From Pseudomonadota bacterium (GTDB lineage: Bacteria > Pseudomonadota > Gammaproteobacteria > Burkholderiales > Burkholderiaceae_C), in contig JAJZDV010000008.1 in NCBI GenBank assembly GCA_021846025.1, positions 1 to 43,036 on the forward strand: a stretch of DNA of 43,036 bases, read 5' to 3'. This document shows positions 1 through 13,204 of the stretch, piece by piece. The number at the start of each line of letters is the position of its first letter. Within the stretch, counting starts at the first letter, position 1. Under the pieces are notes generated by a model. It saw only the letters and a program-made list of their open reading frames with translations, did no database searches and was not told the origin of the DNA. Both the position numbers and the translations under genes were made by a program.

Positions 1-563
1 AACCTGCGCTGCGCCACGTCCAGGTGGCCGAGATGGTGATCGAGAAAGCCAAGCGCCTGGTGGAACTGAAAAAGGATGTGGTCATCCTGCTCGACTCCAT
101 CACCCGTCTGGCCCGGGCCTACAACACCGTGGTTCCGGCCTCCGGCAAGGTCTTGACCGGGGGCGTCGACGCCAATGCGCTGCAACGTCCCAAACGCTTC
201 TTCGGTGCCGCGCGCAACATCGAGGAGGGCGGCTCCCTGACCATCATCGGCACCGCGCTGACCGACACCGGCAGCCGCATGGACGAGGTGATCTACGAGG
301 AGTTCAAGGGCACCGGCAATATGGAAATCCACCTCGAACGCCGCCTGGCGGAAAAGCGGGTGTATCCGGCCATTCTGCTCAATCGCTCCGGCACCCGCCG
401 CGAGGAATTGCTGCTCAAGTCCGACATCTTGCAAAAGGCCTGGATCCTGCGCAAATTGCTGTACCCGATGGACGAGATCGAGGCGATGGAATTTCTGCTC
501 GAAAAAATGAAGCAGACCAAGAACAACGCCGAGTTCTTCGACATGATGCGCAGGGGCGGCTGA
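1..563 (+). CDS. rho: Transcription termination factor Rho, C-terminal part (5' end outside window)
   Basis: Rho is a hexameric RNA-dependent ATPase/translocase that ends transcription at Rho-dependent sites. The reading frame is open from base 3, so the track's GTG at 24 is internal; about 186 of the usual ~420 residues are present. The fragment starts just after the Walker A region. It carries the Walker B strand (VVILLDS), the conserved RLARAYNTV segment, the central-channel loop with [12 protein letters not shown], the block RFFGAARN, the arginine-finger region NRSGTRREE and the C-terminal helix ending FFDMMRRGG. All are close to textbook Rho, and the TGA stop is at 561-563. No T-rich terminator follows. 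The next gene, rpmE, has its own promoter-like sequence, so the two may be transcribed separately. Confidence 0.98.
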   Translation, partial: PALRHVQVAEMVIEKAKRLVELKKDVVILLDSITRLARAYNTVVPASGKVLTGGVDANALQRPKRFFGAARNIEEGGSLTIIGTALTDTGSRMDEVIYEEFKGTGNMEIHLERRLAEKRVYPAILLNRSGTRREELLLKSDILQKAWILRKLLYPMDEIEAMEFLLEKMKQTKNNAEFFDMMRRGG

Positions 564-614
564 GGCGTTTCTCACCGGTCCCAGACTGACTTCCGGCTGC
601 AGCAAGGATCTGCT

Positions 615-643
615 TTGGCCTGAAGCCGAATTCATGAAATAAT
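615..643 (+). promoter_or_regulatory. Candidate sigma-70 promoter of rpmE
   Basis: A -35-like TTGGCC at 615-620 and a -10 AATAAT at 638-643 are separated by 17 bp. A TG dinucleotide at 635-636 makes it an extended -10. Transcription would start near 650, giving a leader of about 70 nt before rpmE. This is the best sigma-70 match noticed in the window, but it is a prediction by eye only. Confidence 0.45.
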
Positions 644-721
644 CGCACTTTTGGTTAAGTACAGCGGACACATCATCCTTGGTTGTCTGCGCTGCGGCTG
701 ACCTCACCTTCGGAAACCCCC

Positions 722-988
722 ATGAAACCTGGAATCCACCCTGCATACCGCGACGTCTGCTTCGTCGATCTGTCGAACGGCAGCAAGTTCGTCATCCCCT
801 CCACCGCCCAAACCCGTGAAACCGTGAAGATGGACGACGGCCGTGAGTTGCCGCTGTTCAAGCTCGACACGTCATCCGAATCCCACCCCTTCTACACCGG
901 CACGCAAAAGAGCGTCGACGCACTGGGTGGCCGTGTGGATAAATTCCGTCAGAAATTCGCGCGTGCGGCCGCCGCCGCGAAGAAGTAA
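722..988 (+). CDS. rpmE2: 50S ribosomal protein L31, type B
   Basis: Component of the large ribosomal subunit and of the bridge between subunits. I start it at the ATG at 722 ([16 protein letters not shown]), not at the track's upstream start, because L31 proteins begin with MK(P/x)xIHP; this gives 88 residues, the normal type B length. The conserved SHPFYTG block and a basic C-terminal tail ([15 protein letters not shown]) are present. The CxxC zinc-ligand pairs of type A L31 are absent, which places it in the zinc-independent (C-minus, YkgM-like) class. It is monocistronic by its surroundings: a promoter-like sequence lies upstream and a hairpin plus T-run lies 50 bp downstream. Confidence 0.96.
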   Translation: MKPGIHPAYRDVCFVDLSNGSKFVIPSTAQTRETVKMDDGRELPLFKLDTSSESHPFYTGTQKSVDALGGRVDKFRQKFARAAAAAKK

Positions 989-1040
989 ACCTCGTCACGC
1001 TGCTGACGGGTCGCCAGGCGACGCGTTGCGCATCCATGTA

Positions 1041-1067
1041 ACGGGCGGCCTGGCTGCCCGTTTTTAT
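1041..1067 (+). terminator. Intrinsic terminator after rpmE
   Basis: A perfect 6-bp stem, ACGGGC at 1041-1046 and GCCCGT at 1056-1061, has a GC-rich 9-nt loop and runs directly into TTTTT at 1061-1065. It has the standard form of a Rho-independent terminator and is the only strong one I found in the window. Confidence 0.85.
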
Positions 1068-1106
1068 TGAGCAGAATCGTCACCAACGCCCCTCCTGGCC
1101 AGGATC

Positions 1107-2933
1107 ATGAGTTCGCCCAACACCACCCCAGGCCAGGGGAAATCGCCGGCGCGTCCCGTGGTATCGGCCGAAGCCGTCGCCAGACTGCCACGCTGGCCGC
1201 TCTGGCTGTTGTCTGCAGCCTACGTGCTGCCGGGGTTTATCGGACGCGACCCCTGGAAAGGTGACGGCCTGAGCTTCGGGGTGATGTGGCAAATCGCCCA
1301 GGGCCAGTCGAGTTGGTTGACCCCCAGCCTCTATGGCCACCCAGTCGGCGGTGGCTGGCTTCCCTACTGGCTGGGCGCCGCGAGTATTCGCGGCCTCGGA
1401 TCGTGGATAAGCCCCATTGCCGCCAGCCGCCTGCCTTTCATCATCCTGCTCGGTCTTGTCCTGGTGCAAACCTGGTACGCGGCCTACCATTTCGCACGGC
1501 GTGAAACGGCACAACCGGTCCAGCCCGCTTTTGCCGCCGCCATTTCCAGACGCAGTTATGCCCGCGCCATGGCCGATGGCGCCTTGCTCAGTCTCGTGGC
1601 CTGTCTAGGCCTGCTGGCCCGGGGTCACGAAACCATCCCCGAACTGGTCCAGCTCACCGGTTTCACGGCGGTGATGTTGGGTCTTTCACTCTTGCCCACC
1701 CGGGCGGTTTGGGCGTCGCTCGCACTATCCTTGGGTTTGCTTTCGCTGGCGGCAAGCGGGGCGCCCTGGCTCGCCCTGCTCACAACGCTGACCATCACCG
1801 TGCTGATGCTGATGCTGGGCACACGCAAGGAAAATCTGGGTGGTCTTCGTAACCCCGTTGCCGTGACGGCACAGCAGGCACCTGAACGCGACACCAGGCA
1901 GTGGCCCATCGCGGTTTTTGCCCTGGCGTGCAGTGCCACTTGCGCACTCGGTGTTCTGGCTTTGCTCCATGGAGACTCCGCGGCGCGTTGGCCAGACATG
2001 GCAGCTTTTCAGCATTTTCTCGGTACCTTCGCTTGGTTCGTCTGGCCAGCGTGGCCGCTGGCTGCATGGGCTGTGTGGCGTTGGCGCGAATCGCTCGGGG
2101 AATGGCATGTGCTTGCACCACTTGCCCTGCTGGTGCTGAGCACACTTGCAGCGTTGCTGGCTCCGGGTCATGCGGCAACGCTGGTGCTGGTTCTACCACC
2201 GGCGGCAATGCTGGCGTCTCTTGCGCTTCCCGTGATGCGACGCGGCAGCATGGCCGCGCTGGACTGGTTCTCGCTCATGTTTTTCAGCTTGCTCGCCCTG
2301 GTCGTCTGGGTCTTGTGGCTGGCCATGCTGACCGGGTTTCCTGCCAAACCGGCAGCCAACATCGCCCGGCTGGCGCCGGGTTTCATCGCCCATTTCTCCT
2401 GGCTCCCCGCCTTGCTGGCCCTGCTCGCGACGACGGGCTGGGCCGCTGTGGTGGCATGGCGCGCTGGTCGCCACCGCCACCCGCTCTGGAAGGGGATGGT
2501 GCTGTCCGCCGGAGGTGTGACCCTGGTGTGGGTCTTGGTGGGACTGCTATGGCTGCCGGTGCTGAACTACGCCAGCACCTACCGCCCCCTAGGCCAGCAA
2601 TTGGCAAGCCGGTTGCGCACCGAACACCAGCAGGGCATGCCGGCGCCTTGTGTGCAAACCCTGGGCTTGAGTTTGCCGCAGCAAGCGCTGATGGGCTATT
2701 TCAGCCGCGCTGCCCTCGTTCCCGGCTTGCGCGGGGACCGCTGTTCCTATGTCCTCCTTGCACCACCGGTGCACGGTGCCCCAGCCTCGGACACGGCCAC
2801 GATGGCGATCAAGGCCCAGGCCGAACAACAGGCCATGCGACGCGCCGAACGGGACGTGCTGCTGTGGAGCGGACATCGCCCTGGTGAACCTGACGAGCGC
2901 TTGAAGCTTTACCGCCGATCGAGCGCGGAATGA
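1107..2933 (+). CDS. Polytopic membrane protein, GT-C (ArnT/PMT-like) glycosyltransferase relative
   Basis: A 608-residue integral membrane protein. A short hydrophilic N-terminus (~28 residues) is followed by roughly a dozen hydrophobic segments and a ~110-residue hydrophilic C-terminal part. The first segment ends in GRDPWKGDG, the position where GT39/GT83-type enzymes carry the acidic residues of the first periplasmic loop (often GRDPWxxDE). A further family-like block is ARGHETIPEL. By family, such proteins move a sugar from a polyprenyl-phosphate donor to a lipid or protein in the periplasm. Here the second acidic residue of the usual pair is not obvious, so activity is uncertain. The ATG at 1107 has an AGGA motif just upstream. 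The stop overlaps the start of the MATE gene by 4 bp (ATGA), so the two are probably translationally coupled. I do not recognise a specific substrate. Confidence 0.7.
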   Translation: MSSPNTTPGQGKSPARPVVSAEAVARLPRWPLWLLSAAYVLPGFIGRDPWKGDGLSFGVMWQIAQGQSSWLTPSLYGHPVGGGWLPYWLGAASIRGLGSWISPIAASRLPFIILLGLVLVQTWYAAYHFARRETAQPVQPAFAAAISRRSYARAMADGALLSLVACLGLLARGHETIPELVQLTGFTAVMLGLSLLPTRAVWASLALSLGLLSLAASGAPWLALLTTLTITVLMLMLGTRKENLGGLRNPVAVTAQQAPERDTRQWPIAVFALACSATCALGVLALLHGDSAARWPDMAAFQHFLGTFAWFVWPAWPLAAWAVWRWRESLGEWHVLAPLALLVLSTLAALLAPGHAATLVLVLPPAAMLASLALPVMRRGSMAALDWFSLMFFSLLALVVWVLWLAMLTGFPAKPAANIARLAPGFIAHFSWLPALLALLATTGWAAVVAWRAGRHRHPLWKGMVLSAGGVTLVWVLVGLLWLPVLNYASTYRPLGQQLASRLRTEHQQGMPAPCVQTLGLSLPQQALMGYFSRAALVPGLRGDRCSYVLLAPPVHGAPASDTATMAIKAQAEQQAMRRAERDVLLWSGHRPGEPDERLKLYRRSSAE

Positions 2934-4279
2934 AGGCGGTTGTGCCACTGCTGCGCCTTACATCAGGCGTGCTGATGGGTCAGCTCGCCATCATTGGTTT
3001 CGGCGTGGCCGACACCGTCATGCTCGGCCGCTATGCCAGCACCGCCAGCCTGGCGACCTTGTCGCTCGGGCAGGCCATCTACATCACCTTGTATGTCGCG
3101 CTGGCGGGTGTCACCCAGGCCTTGCTTCCCGTGCTGGGACGTGCGCATGGAGCGGGGTCGCCGCGGCAGGTTGGTTCGGTTTTTCGTCAAGGGCTGTGGC
3201 TGGCTGCCGGGCTTTGTCTCGTGGGCATGATGGTGCTGCTGTGGCCACGCCCGCTGCTGTCGTTGACCGGGCAGTCGCAAGACACCGCGGTCGATCGCTA
3301 CCTGCAAATCCTGGCACTCGGCCTACCCGCAGCGCTGATGTTTCGCATCCACACCGCCCTCAGCCAGGCGATTTCCAAGCCCATGCTCGTCACCTTGCTG
3401 CAACTTGGGGGGCTGCTGCTGAAACTGGCGCTGAACGCCCTTTTCCTGCTGCCCGCCAGCTTGGGCCTGCATGGTCTGCCGGCGTTGGGCGCAAGCGGTT
3501 GCGCCTTGGCAACCGTCATGACCCAATGGCTATGGCTCGGAATTGCCCTGCTGCAGCATCGCCACAGTCGCGTGCTCCGGCCCTTCGAAGCCTTGCGGCA
3601 TTGGGAATGGCCTTCATGGCGGCAACAAGGTCCGTTGTTGCGCCTGGGTGGCCCCATCGGTCTGAGCCTGTTGGTGGAAGTTTCGGCATTCACCTTCATG
3701 GCGCTGTTCATTGCGCGCATGGGCGACACCGAACTGGCAGGGCATCAGATCGCGGCCAATTTCGCCACCGTGCTGTACATGTTGCCGTTGTCGGTCTCGA
3801 TTGCCGCCGGCTCCCTGGTGGCGCAGCAACTGGGGGCCGGACACGGTGTCGAGGCTCGGCACGCAGCCTGGGGCGGCGTGGGGCTGGCCGCTCTGTTGTC
3901 GATGAGCCTGGGGGCTCTGGTCTGGTTCGGACGTGCGAGCATCGTGGCCTGGTACACACCGGATGCGGCCGTGCGGGCTGTGGCTGATCACCTCTTTCTC
4001 TTCATCGCCGCTTACCAGTTGTTCGACGCGGTGCAGGCGTGCAGCGCTTTCGTGCTGCGCTCGTACCGCATCGCGGTGCTGCCCAGCGCGCTCTATGCCC
4101 TGGCGTTGTGGGGGGTGGGTCTGGGCGGAGGTTACGTGCTGGCGTTCAACACCCTGGGATTCAGCCCGTCCGCGCTGCAGGGCGCAGCCGGCTTCTGGAT
4201 GGGGAACACGACCGGGCTGGCTTTGGCGGCAGGCAGTTTTGCCTGGCTGCTGTGGCGTACGGCACGCAAGCCGTTGTGA
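2930..4279 (+). CDS. MATE family efflux transporter (DinF/NorM type)
   Basis: A 449-residue, 12-TM member of the MOP superfamily. The N-terminus shows the MATE pattern LTSGVLMGQLAIIGFGVADTVMLGR, with the conserved polar residue and D in TM1 (quoted here as a family pattern). The middle has the second-half repeat start GPIGLSLLVEVSAFTFMALF, and AGHQIAANF follows. Family members are Na+- or H+-coupled antiporters that expel cationic drugs or metabolites across the inner membrane. The length is normal for MATE (440-460). The ATG lies inside the stop of the upstream GT-C-like gene (4-bp overlap), suggesting joint expression. The downstream neighbour is convergent (yheS), with a 66-bp gap and no clear terminator. 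The substrate cannot be told from sequence. Confidence 0.88.
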   Translation: MKAVVPLLRLTSGVLMGQLAIIGFGVADTVMLGRYASTASLATLSLGQAIYITLYVALAGVTQALLPVLGRAHGAGSPRQVGSVFRQGLWLAAGLCLVGMMVLLWPRPLLSLTGQSQDTAVDRYLQILALGLPAALMFRIHTALSQAISKPMLVTLLQLGGLLLKLALNALFLLPASLGLHGLPALGASGCALATVMTQWLWLGIALLQHRHSRVLRPFEALRHWEWPSWRQQGPLLRLGGPIGLSLLVEVSAFTFMALFIARMGDTELAGHQIAANFATVLYMLPLSVSIAAGSLVAQQLGAGHGVEARHAAWGGVGLAALLSMSLGALVWFGRASIVAWYTPDAAVRAVADHLFLFIAAYQLFDAVQACSAFVLRSYRIAVLPSALYALALWGVGLGGGYVLAFNTLGFSPSALQGAAGFWMGNTTGLALAAGSFAWLLWRTARKPL

Positions 4280-4345
4280 AGACCAGGGCTTCGTCCAGTG
4301 CGCTGATCGGCGCCTTGCCGGTTTGCCGCATGCCCTGCCAGCACC

Positions 4346-9576
<5,231 letters not shown>

Positions 9577-9629
9577 GTCTTTCTCCCCGTGGTTGGTGGT
9601 GCGCGTCAAGGCCGGGTCGGCCCTGCGGC

Positions 9630-10451
9630 TCAGTCGCGCAGCAACTCGTTGATGGCGGTCTTGGCACGGGTCTGGGCATCCACGCGCTTGACGATGACGG
9701 CGCAATACAAGCTGTATTGGCCGTTGGCGCTCGGCAGGTTGCCCGACACCACGACCGAGCCCTCAGGAATGCGGCCATAACTGACCTCGCCGGTGGCACG
9801 GTCGTAGATCTTGGTGGACTTGCCGATGTACACGCCCATGGAGATGACGCAGTTGTCTTCAACGATGACGCCTTCCACGACTTCCGAGCGTGCTCCGATG
9901 AAGCAGTTGTCGCCGATGATGGTGGGGTTGGCCTGCACCGGTTCGAGCACGCCGCCAATGCCGACACCGCCAGAAAGATGCACGTTCTTGCCGATTTGCG
10001 CGCACGAGCCGACTGTGGACCAGGTGTCAACCATGGTGCCGCTGTCCACATAGGCACCGATGTTGACGTACGACGGCATCAGCACCACGCCGGGTGCCAG
10101 ATAGCTGCCATGCCGCGCCACTGCCGGCGGCACCACCCGCACACCGGTTGCGCGCATCGCGTCTTCACCCAGTCGACTGAATTTGGTGTGCACCTTGTCA
10201 AAAAAATGCAGGTCACCGGAGCGCATCGAGGTGTTGTCGGTCAGACGAAAACTCAGCAGCACGGCCTTCTTGAGCCATTGGTGTGTCACCCATGTGCCTT
10301 CGAGTTTCTGGGCCACGCGCAATCGCCCGGTGTTGAGCTCGTCGAGCACATGCTCGACTGCCTGTCGCAGTTCAGCCGGCGCCGAGGCCGGGCTGATTTG
10401 GGTGCGGTTGTCCCAAGCCTGATCGATGAGGGTCTGGAGTTGTGTGGTCAT
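9630..10451 (-). CDS. dapD: 2,3,4,5-tetrahydropyridine-2,6-dicarboxylate N-succinyltransferase
   Basis: Transfers succinyl from succinyl-CoA to tetrahydrodipicolinate, the first committed step of the succinylase DAP pathway. The protein starts at the ATG at 10451 ([16 protein letters not shown]), giving 273 residues, almost exactly the E. coli length (274). The longer track ORF is upstream read-through. A helical N-terminal domain is followed by a left-handed beta-helix of hexapeptide repeats (for example [20 protein letters not shown], then the [16 protein letters not shown] block). The CoA-binding C-terminal region includes [10 protein letters not shown]-like [13 protein letters not shown]. 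It follows dapC by 31 bp and precedes pilU by 53 bp. Confidence 0.97.
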   Translation of the reverse strand: MTTQLQTLIDQAWDNRTQISPASAPAELRQAVEHVLDELNTGRLRVAQKLEGTWVTHQWLKKAVLLSFRLTDNTSMRSGDLHFFDKVHTKFSRLGEDAMRATGVRVVPPAVARHGSYLAPGVVLMPSYVNIGAYVDSGTMVDTWSTVGSCAQIGKNVHLSGGVGIGGVLEPVQANPTIIGDNCFIGARSEVVEGVIVEDNCVISMGVYIGKSTKIYDRATGEVSYGRIPEGSVVVSGNLPSANGQYSLYCAVIVKRVDAQTRAKTAINELLRD

Positions 10452-10482
10452 GGTGTGGTGGCTGGGGCTGACAAGGCTGGAA

Positions 10483-11676
10483 TCAAGACGCAAGGGTTGC
10501 AGCGTAGGCGGCGATGCGCTCGGCAGCTTCGACGCAGGCGTCGACCTCCGCCACCAGGGCCAGACGGATGCGCCGGCTGCCGGGATTGTGGCCGTCCTGC
10601 TCGCGCGCCAGAATGCTGCCGGGCAAAACCGCGCAATTGTAGTTTTGAAGCAGGCCCAGAGCGAATTCGACATCGTCGTTCGGTGTCCTGGCCCACAGAT
10701 AAAAACCAGCGTCGGGCTGGCGCACATCCAGCACCGGTTGCAGGATGGGCAGGACCCGGGCGAATTTGTCGCGATAGAGGCGCCGATTGGCCTGCACATG
10801 CGCTTCGTCGTTCCATGCGGCGATACTGGCCGCCTGCACGGCTGGCCCCATGGCGCTGCCATGGTAGGTCCGGTACTGCAGAAAGGCCCTGAGGATGTCT
10901 GCATCACCTGCGGCGAAACCCGAGCGAAGCCCGGGCACGTTCGAGCGCTTGGACAGCGAAGTGAGCATCACGAGCTGCCGAAAATCGCGACGGCCCAGTT
11001 GCACAGCCGCCTCCAGCACGCCCAGCGGGGGCGTATCTCCGAACCAGATCTCGGAATAGCACTCGTCGCTGGCGATGACGAAACCATACCGGTCGGCCAG
11101 CGCGAACAAACGTTCCCATTCGTCCAGAGGCATCACGGCCCCGGTTGGATTACCTGGGGAACAGACAAACAGCAACTGGGTGCGCCGCCAGACCTGCTCG
11201 GGCACGGCGTCCCAGTTCACCGCGAAATTACGCGCAGCGTCCACGGGGGCGAAGTGGCAACGCGCCCCGGCCAGGAGCGCTGCGCCCTCGTAAATTTGGT
11301 AGAAGGGATTGGGACTGACGACGGTGGCGTGCTCGCGCCTCGGATCCAGCACCACCTGCGCGAGCGCGAACAGCGCCTCGCGCGAGCCGTTCACCGGCAA
11401 AACCTGCGTCGCCGCATCGAGCGTCGCGCCATAGCGCCGGCCGGCCCAGGCGGCGACAGCCCGACGCAATTCCAGGCTGCCGGCTGTGGCGGGATAGTGT
11501 GCCAGGCCGTCCAGATGATCGACCAGGGCTTGCTTGACGAGGTCCGGCGTTGGATGCCGGGGCTCGCCGATGCCCAGACTGATGGGCGCGTAAGCGGGGT
11601 TGGGATGCACGCCCGCCGTCATGGCGCGCAGTTTCTCGAAGGGATAGGGCTGGAGTCGGCTGAGCAGGGGATTCAC
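10483..11676 (-). CDS. dapC: Succinyldiaminopimelate transaminase
   Basis: Fold-type I PLP aminotransferase making N-succinyl-LL-DAP from the keto precursor with glutamate as donor. It is 397 residues long. The PLP lysine is K243 in [16 protein letters not shown]. The conserved NPTG (SPGNPTGAV) and a substrate-binding Arg near the C-terminus (RIRLAL) are visible. The start is the GTG at 11676, which gives the family's typical N-terminus [17 protein letters not shown]; no later start would keep it. No good Shine-Dalgarno is seen. A TAGAAT hexamer at 11701-11706 (minus strand) could be a -10 for the operon, but no convincing -35 goes with it. This is the first gene of the dapC-dapD-pilU-dapE-prmB-yheS run. 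Confidence 0.94.
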   Translation of the reverse strand: MNPLLSRLQPYPFEKLRAMTAGVHPNPAYAPISLGIGEPRHPTPDLVKQALVDHLDGLAHYPATAGSLELRRAVAAWAGRRYGATLDAATQVLPVNGSREALFALAQVVLDPRREHATVVSPNPFYQIYEGAALLAGARCHFAPVDAARNFAVNWDAVPEQVWRRTQLLFVCSPGNPTGAVMPLDEWERLFALADRYGFVIASDECYSEIWFGDTPPLGVLEAAVQLGRRDFRQLVMLTSLSKRSNVPGLRSGFAAGDADILRAFLQYRTYHGSAMGPAVQAASIAAWNDEAHVQANRRLYRDKFARVLPILQPVLDVRQPDAGFYLWARTPNDDVEFALGLLQNYNCAVLPGSILAREQDGHNPGSRRIRLALVAEVDACVEAAERIAAYAATLAS

Positions 11677-11853
11677 GGTGGCGAGTCGGAGTGAATCCCC
11701 ATTCTAGGGAGGGCGGGGAATGCGGGAGTCTGGATTCGGCGTCGGTAAATTGTTACAAAAAAACTTGCCGATGCTGTCCTGAAAAGTCGCCCGCTTTGCG
11801 TTGTGCAGCGAGGCAACCGCGTTGAATCGCCCGCCGCCACCGCGCACTATGCT

Positions 11854-12450
11854 ATGTCACATGCATTCACACTTACGCTTGACGACGTGAGCCAGGACCC
11901 AGCTCTCGACCGCTTCTGCCTGGACGTGCGCCCGCGCGCGCTGCGTCTGGCACTGCTGGAAACCGCTGGCAATTCGCACCTGGCTGCCGATCTGGTGCAA
12001 GACAGTCTGGCCAAGCTGGTGAGCAATTACCGCGACAAACCTGCCGAGGAATGGCCGCCACTGTTTTACAGCATTCTGCGCAACCGCATCACCGACTGGC
12101 ATCGGCGCAAGAAAATCGAGAAGGTGTTCGATTTTTTCTTTGCCACGGACGACGAGGACGAAGGAGCACCCGCCCCTTGGGAAAGTCTGGCCGACCCAGG
12201 CCCGGGCCCTGACCACCAACTCGGCAACCTGCAGCTTGCCGGGCGCATTGCCGACGCCATCGGCAAACTCAGCACACGCCAACGCGAGGCTTTCCTGTTG
12301 CGGGAGATGGAAGGCCTGTCGATTGCCGACACGGCAAAAGCCATGCATGTGAGCGAAGGCAGCGTGAAAACCCATCACTTGCGTGCCCTGACCCACCTGC
12401 GCCAGGTGCTGCAGAGCGATAATCCGGCTTCCGGGGGAATTTCATCGTGA
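11854..12450 (+). CDS. Sigma-70 family RNA polymerase sigma factor (ECF/RpoE-like)
   Basis: A small alternative sigma factor of ~198 residues with regions 2 and 4 only. Region 2 spans ~35-85, including AADLVQDSLAKLV and the -10-recognition part FYSILRNRITDWHRR. A short acidic linker (TDDEDEG...) follows. Region 4 runs from ~140 to 185, with LSTRQREAFLLREMEGLSIADTA and the helix-turn-helix GSVKTHHLRALTHL (quoted in parts). I prefer the ATG at 11854; the track's GTG at 11803 would add 17 residues that do not look conserved. Neither has a clear Shine-Dalgarno. The stop overlaps the start of the next gene, a single-pass membrane protein, as in many sigma/anti-sigma pairs. The family is common next to DUF3619 and DUF3106 genes in Burkholderiales. 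Confidence 0.88.
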   Translation: MSHAFTLTLDDVSQDPALDRFCLDVRPRALRLALLETAGNSHLAADLVQDSLAKLVSNYRDKPAEEWPPLFYSILRNRITDWHRRKKIEKVFDFFFATDDEDEGAPAPWESLADPGPGPDHQLGNLQLAGRIADAIGKLSTRQREAFLLREMEGLSIADTAKAMHVSEGSVKTHHLRALTHLRQVLQSDNPASGGISS

Positions 12451-12893
12451 ACGGTGACGCCATGAACACCAACACATCCATCACAACGGCCGAAATCGAC
12501 CGTTGGCGTGCCGGGCTGCTCGACACCGATCGATCGCGCACCGTGCAGGAGGCCTTGCGGTCCAACGAATCGCTGGCTGCCGAGGCTCAGTTCGGTGCCC
12601 GGCTGGCCGCCGGGCTTGCACCTTTGCCCCAGTTGGCGGCACGCCGGACGCAGGCCAAGCCCGCTCGGCGCTTGCGCTGGCCTCGGGTGATGGCAGCGGG
12701 CTTCGTCACCGCGTCCCTGGCAATCTTCACGCTGGCTTCGCTGCCGCTCTTGTCGAGCCGCACGCAAACGCCCTTGCAGCCCATCATGCTCAACGCGCAA
12801 ACCGCCGACGCCGTGCAGCACATGGACTTCTACGAGTGGCTGGCCACCCATCCCCAGGCCATGCAGGACGCACGCCATGCCAACCCCGCCTGA
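12447..12893 (+). CDS. Single-pass membrane protein, putative anti-sigma-like (DUF3619-like)
   Basis: A 148-residue protein with a soluble N-terminal half, one hydrophobic segment (MAAGFVTASLAIFTLASLPLL, ~res 82-102) and a ~45-residue C-terminal tail. I keep the GTG at 12447 because it overlaps the sigma stop (GTGA) and has GGGGGA about 8 nt upstream; an ATG at 12462 is possible. The position directly after a sigma factor, the size and the topology match the DUF3619-type proteins that accompany this sigma family, and an anti-sigma role is inferred from that. No zinc-binding ZAS motif (HxxxCxxC) is present, so if it is an anti-sigma factor it is not of that class. It overlaps the next gene by 17 bp. 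Confidence 0.65.
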   Translation: MNGDAMNTNTSITTAEIDRWRAGLLDTDRSRTVQEALRSNESLAAEAQFGARLAAGLAPLPQLAARRTQAKPARRLRWPRVMAAGFVTASLAIFTLASLPLLSSRTQTPLQPIMLNAQTADAVQHMDFYEWLATHPQAMQDARHANPA

Positions 12894-13167
12894 TTCGGGC
12901 CGCACCAGGCCAGCGCGACGGCGGCACAGCCTCCTCTGGTGCGCTCTGGCTCTGATCGGGCTGACTGCCGCCGCTGCGCCCGCCATGGCGAACCAGGAAC
13001 GTCAGGGCGAGGAGCGCGGACCGCAGTGGAACCAGCGTATGCAACGTTGGGAGCGCCTACCCCCCGAGCGCCGCCAGCGCATTCTGCAAGAACAACAGCG
13101 CTACCAGAGGCTGTCCCCCGAGGAACAACGGCGGCTGCGTCAGCAGTATCAGCAGCAACAGCGCTGA
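12877..13167 (+). CDS. DUF3106-like secreted Q/R-rich protein
   Basis: A 96-residue protein with an N-terminal signal peptide: basic n-region RPARRR, hydrophobic core LLWCALALIGLTAAAA, likely cleavage after AMA near residue 39. The mature part is a short, highly charged helical region with repeated W/L-x-x-LPPERRQRIL and LSPEEQRRLRQQY patterns, the DUF3106 signature. It resembles periplasmic CpxP/Spy-like helical proteins only in general character. It overlaps the membrane-protein gene by 17 bp and is very probably co-transcribed with the sigma factor, suggesting a periplasmic partner or output of that regulator. No biochemical function is known to me. Confidence 0.75.
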   Translation: MPTPPDSGRTRPARRRHSLLWCALALIGLTAAAAPAMANQERQGEERGPQWNQRMQRWERLPPERRQRILQEQQRYQRLSPEEQRRLRQQYQQQQR

Positions 13168-13181
13168 GCATCGCCGTGTTC

Positions 13182-13199
13182 TCCCGGAACTTGCCGGGA
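13182..13199. terminator. Hairpin between convergent genes, possible bidirectional terminator
   Basis: A perfect 6-bp stem, TCCCGG at 13182-13187 and CCGGGA at 13194-13199, with a 6-nt loop. It lies in the 37-bp gap between the DUF3106-like gene (+) and the decarboxylase gene (-). There is no T-run on either side, so intrinsic termination is uncertain. Confidence 0.4.
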
Positions 13200-13204
13200 C
13201 ACGC

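Noticed and set aside
10426-11694. 422-aa plus-strand frame opposite dapC
   Set aside because: dapC is fully supported by PLP-site motifs and operon context; the antisense product has no recognisable feature.
11745-11770. A-run with TTGTTAC before the sigma gene, considered as a terminator or promoter
   Set aside because: No stem precedes the run on either strand, and no -35/-10 pair or ECF-type GGAAC motif with good spacing could be found.
13020-13165. CAG/CAAC-rich repeats at the 3' end of the DUF3106-like gene, considered as a repeat array
   Set aside because: They are codons for Gln/Arg in a charged helix, irregular in spacing, with no direct-repeat/spacer structure of a CRISPR or satellite.
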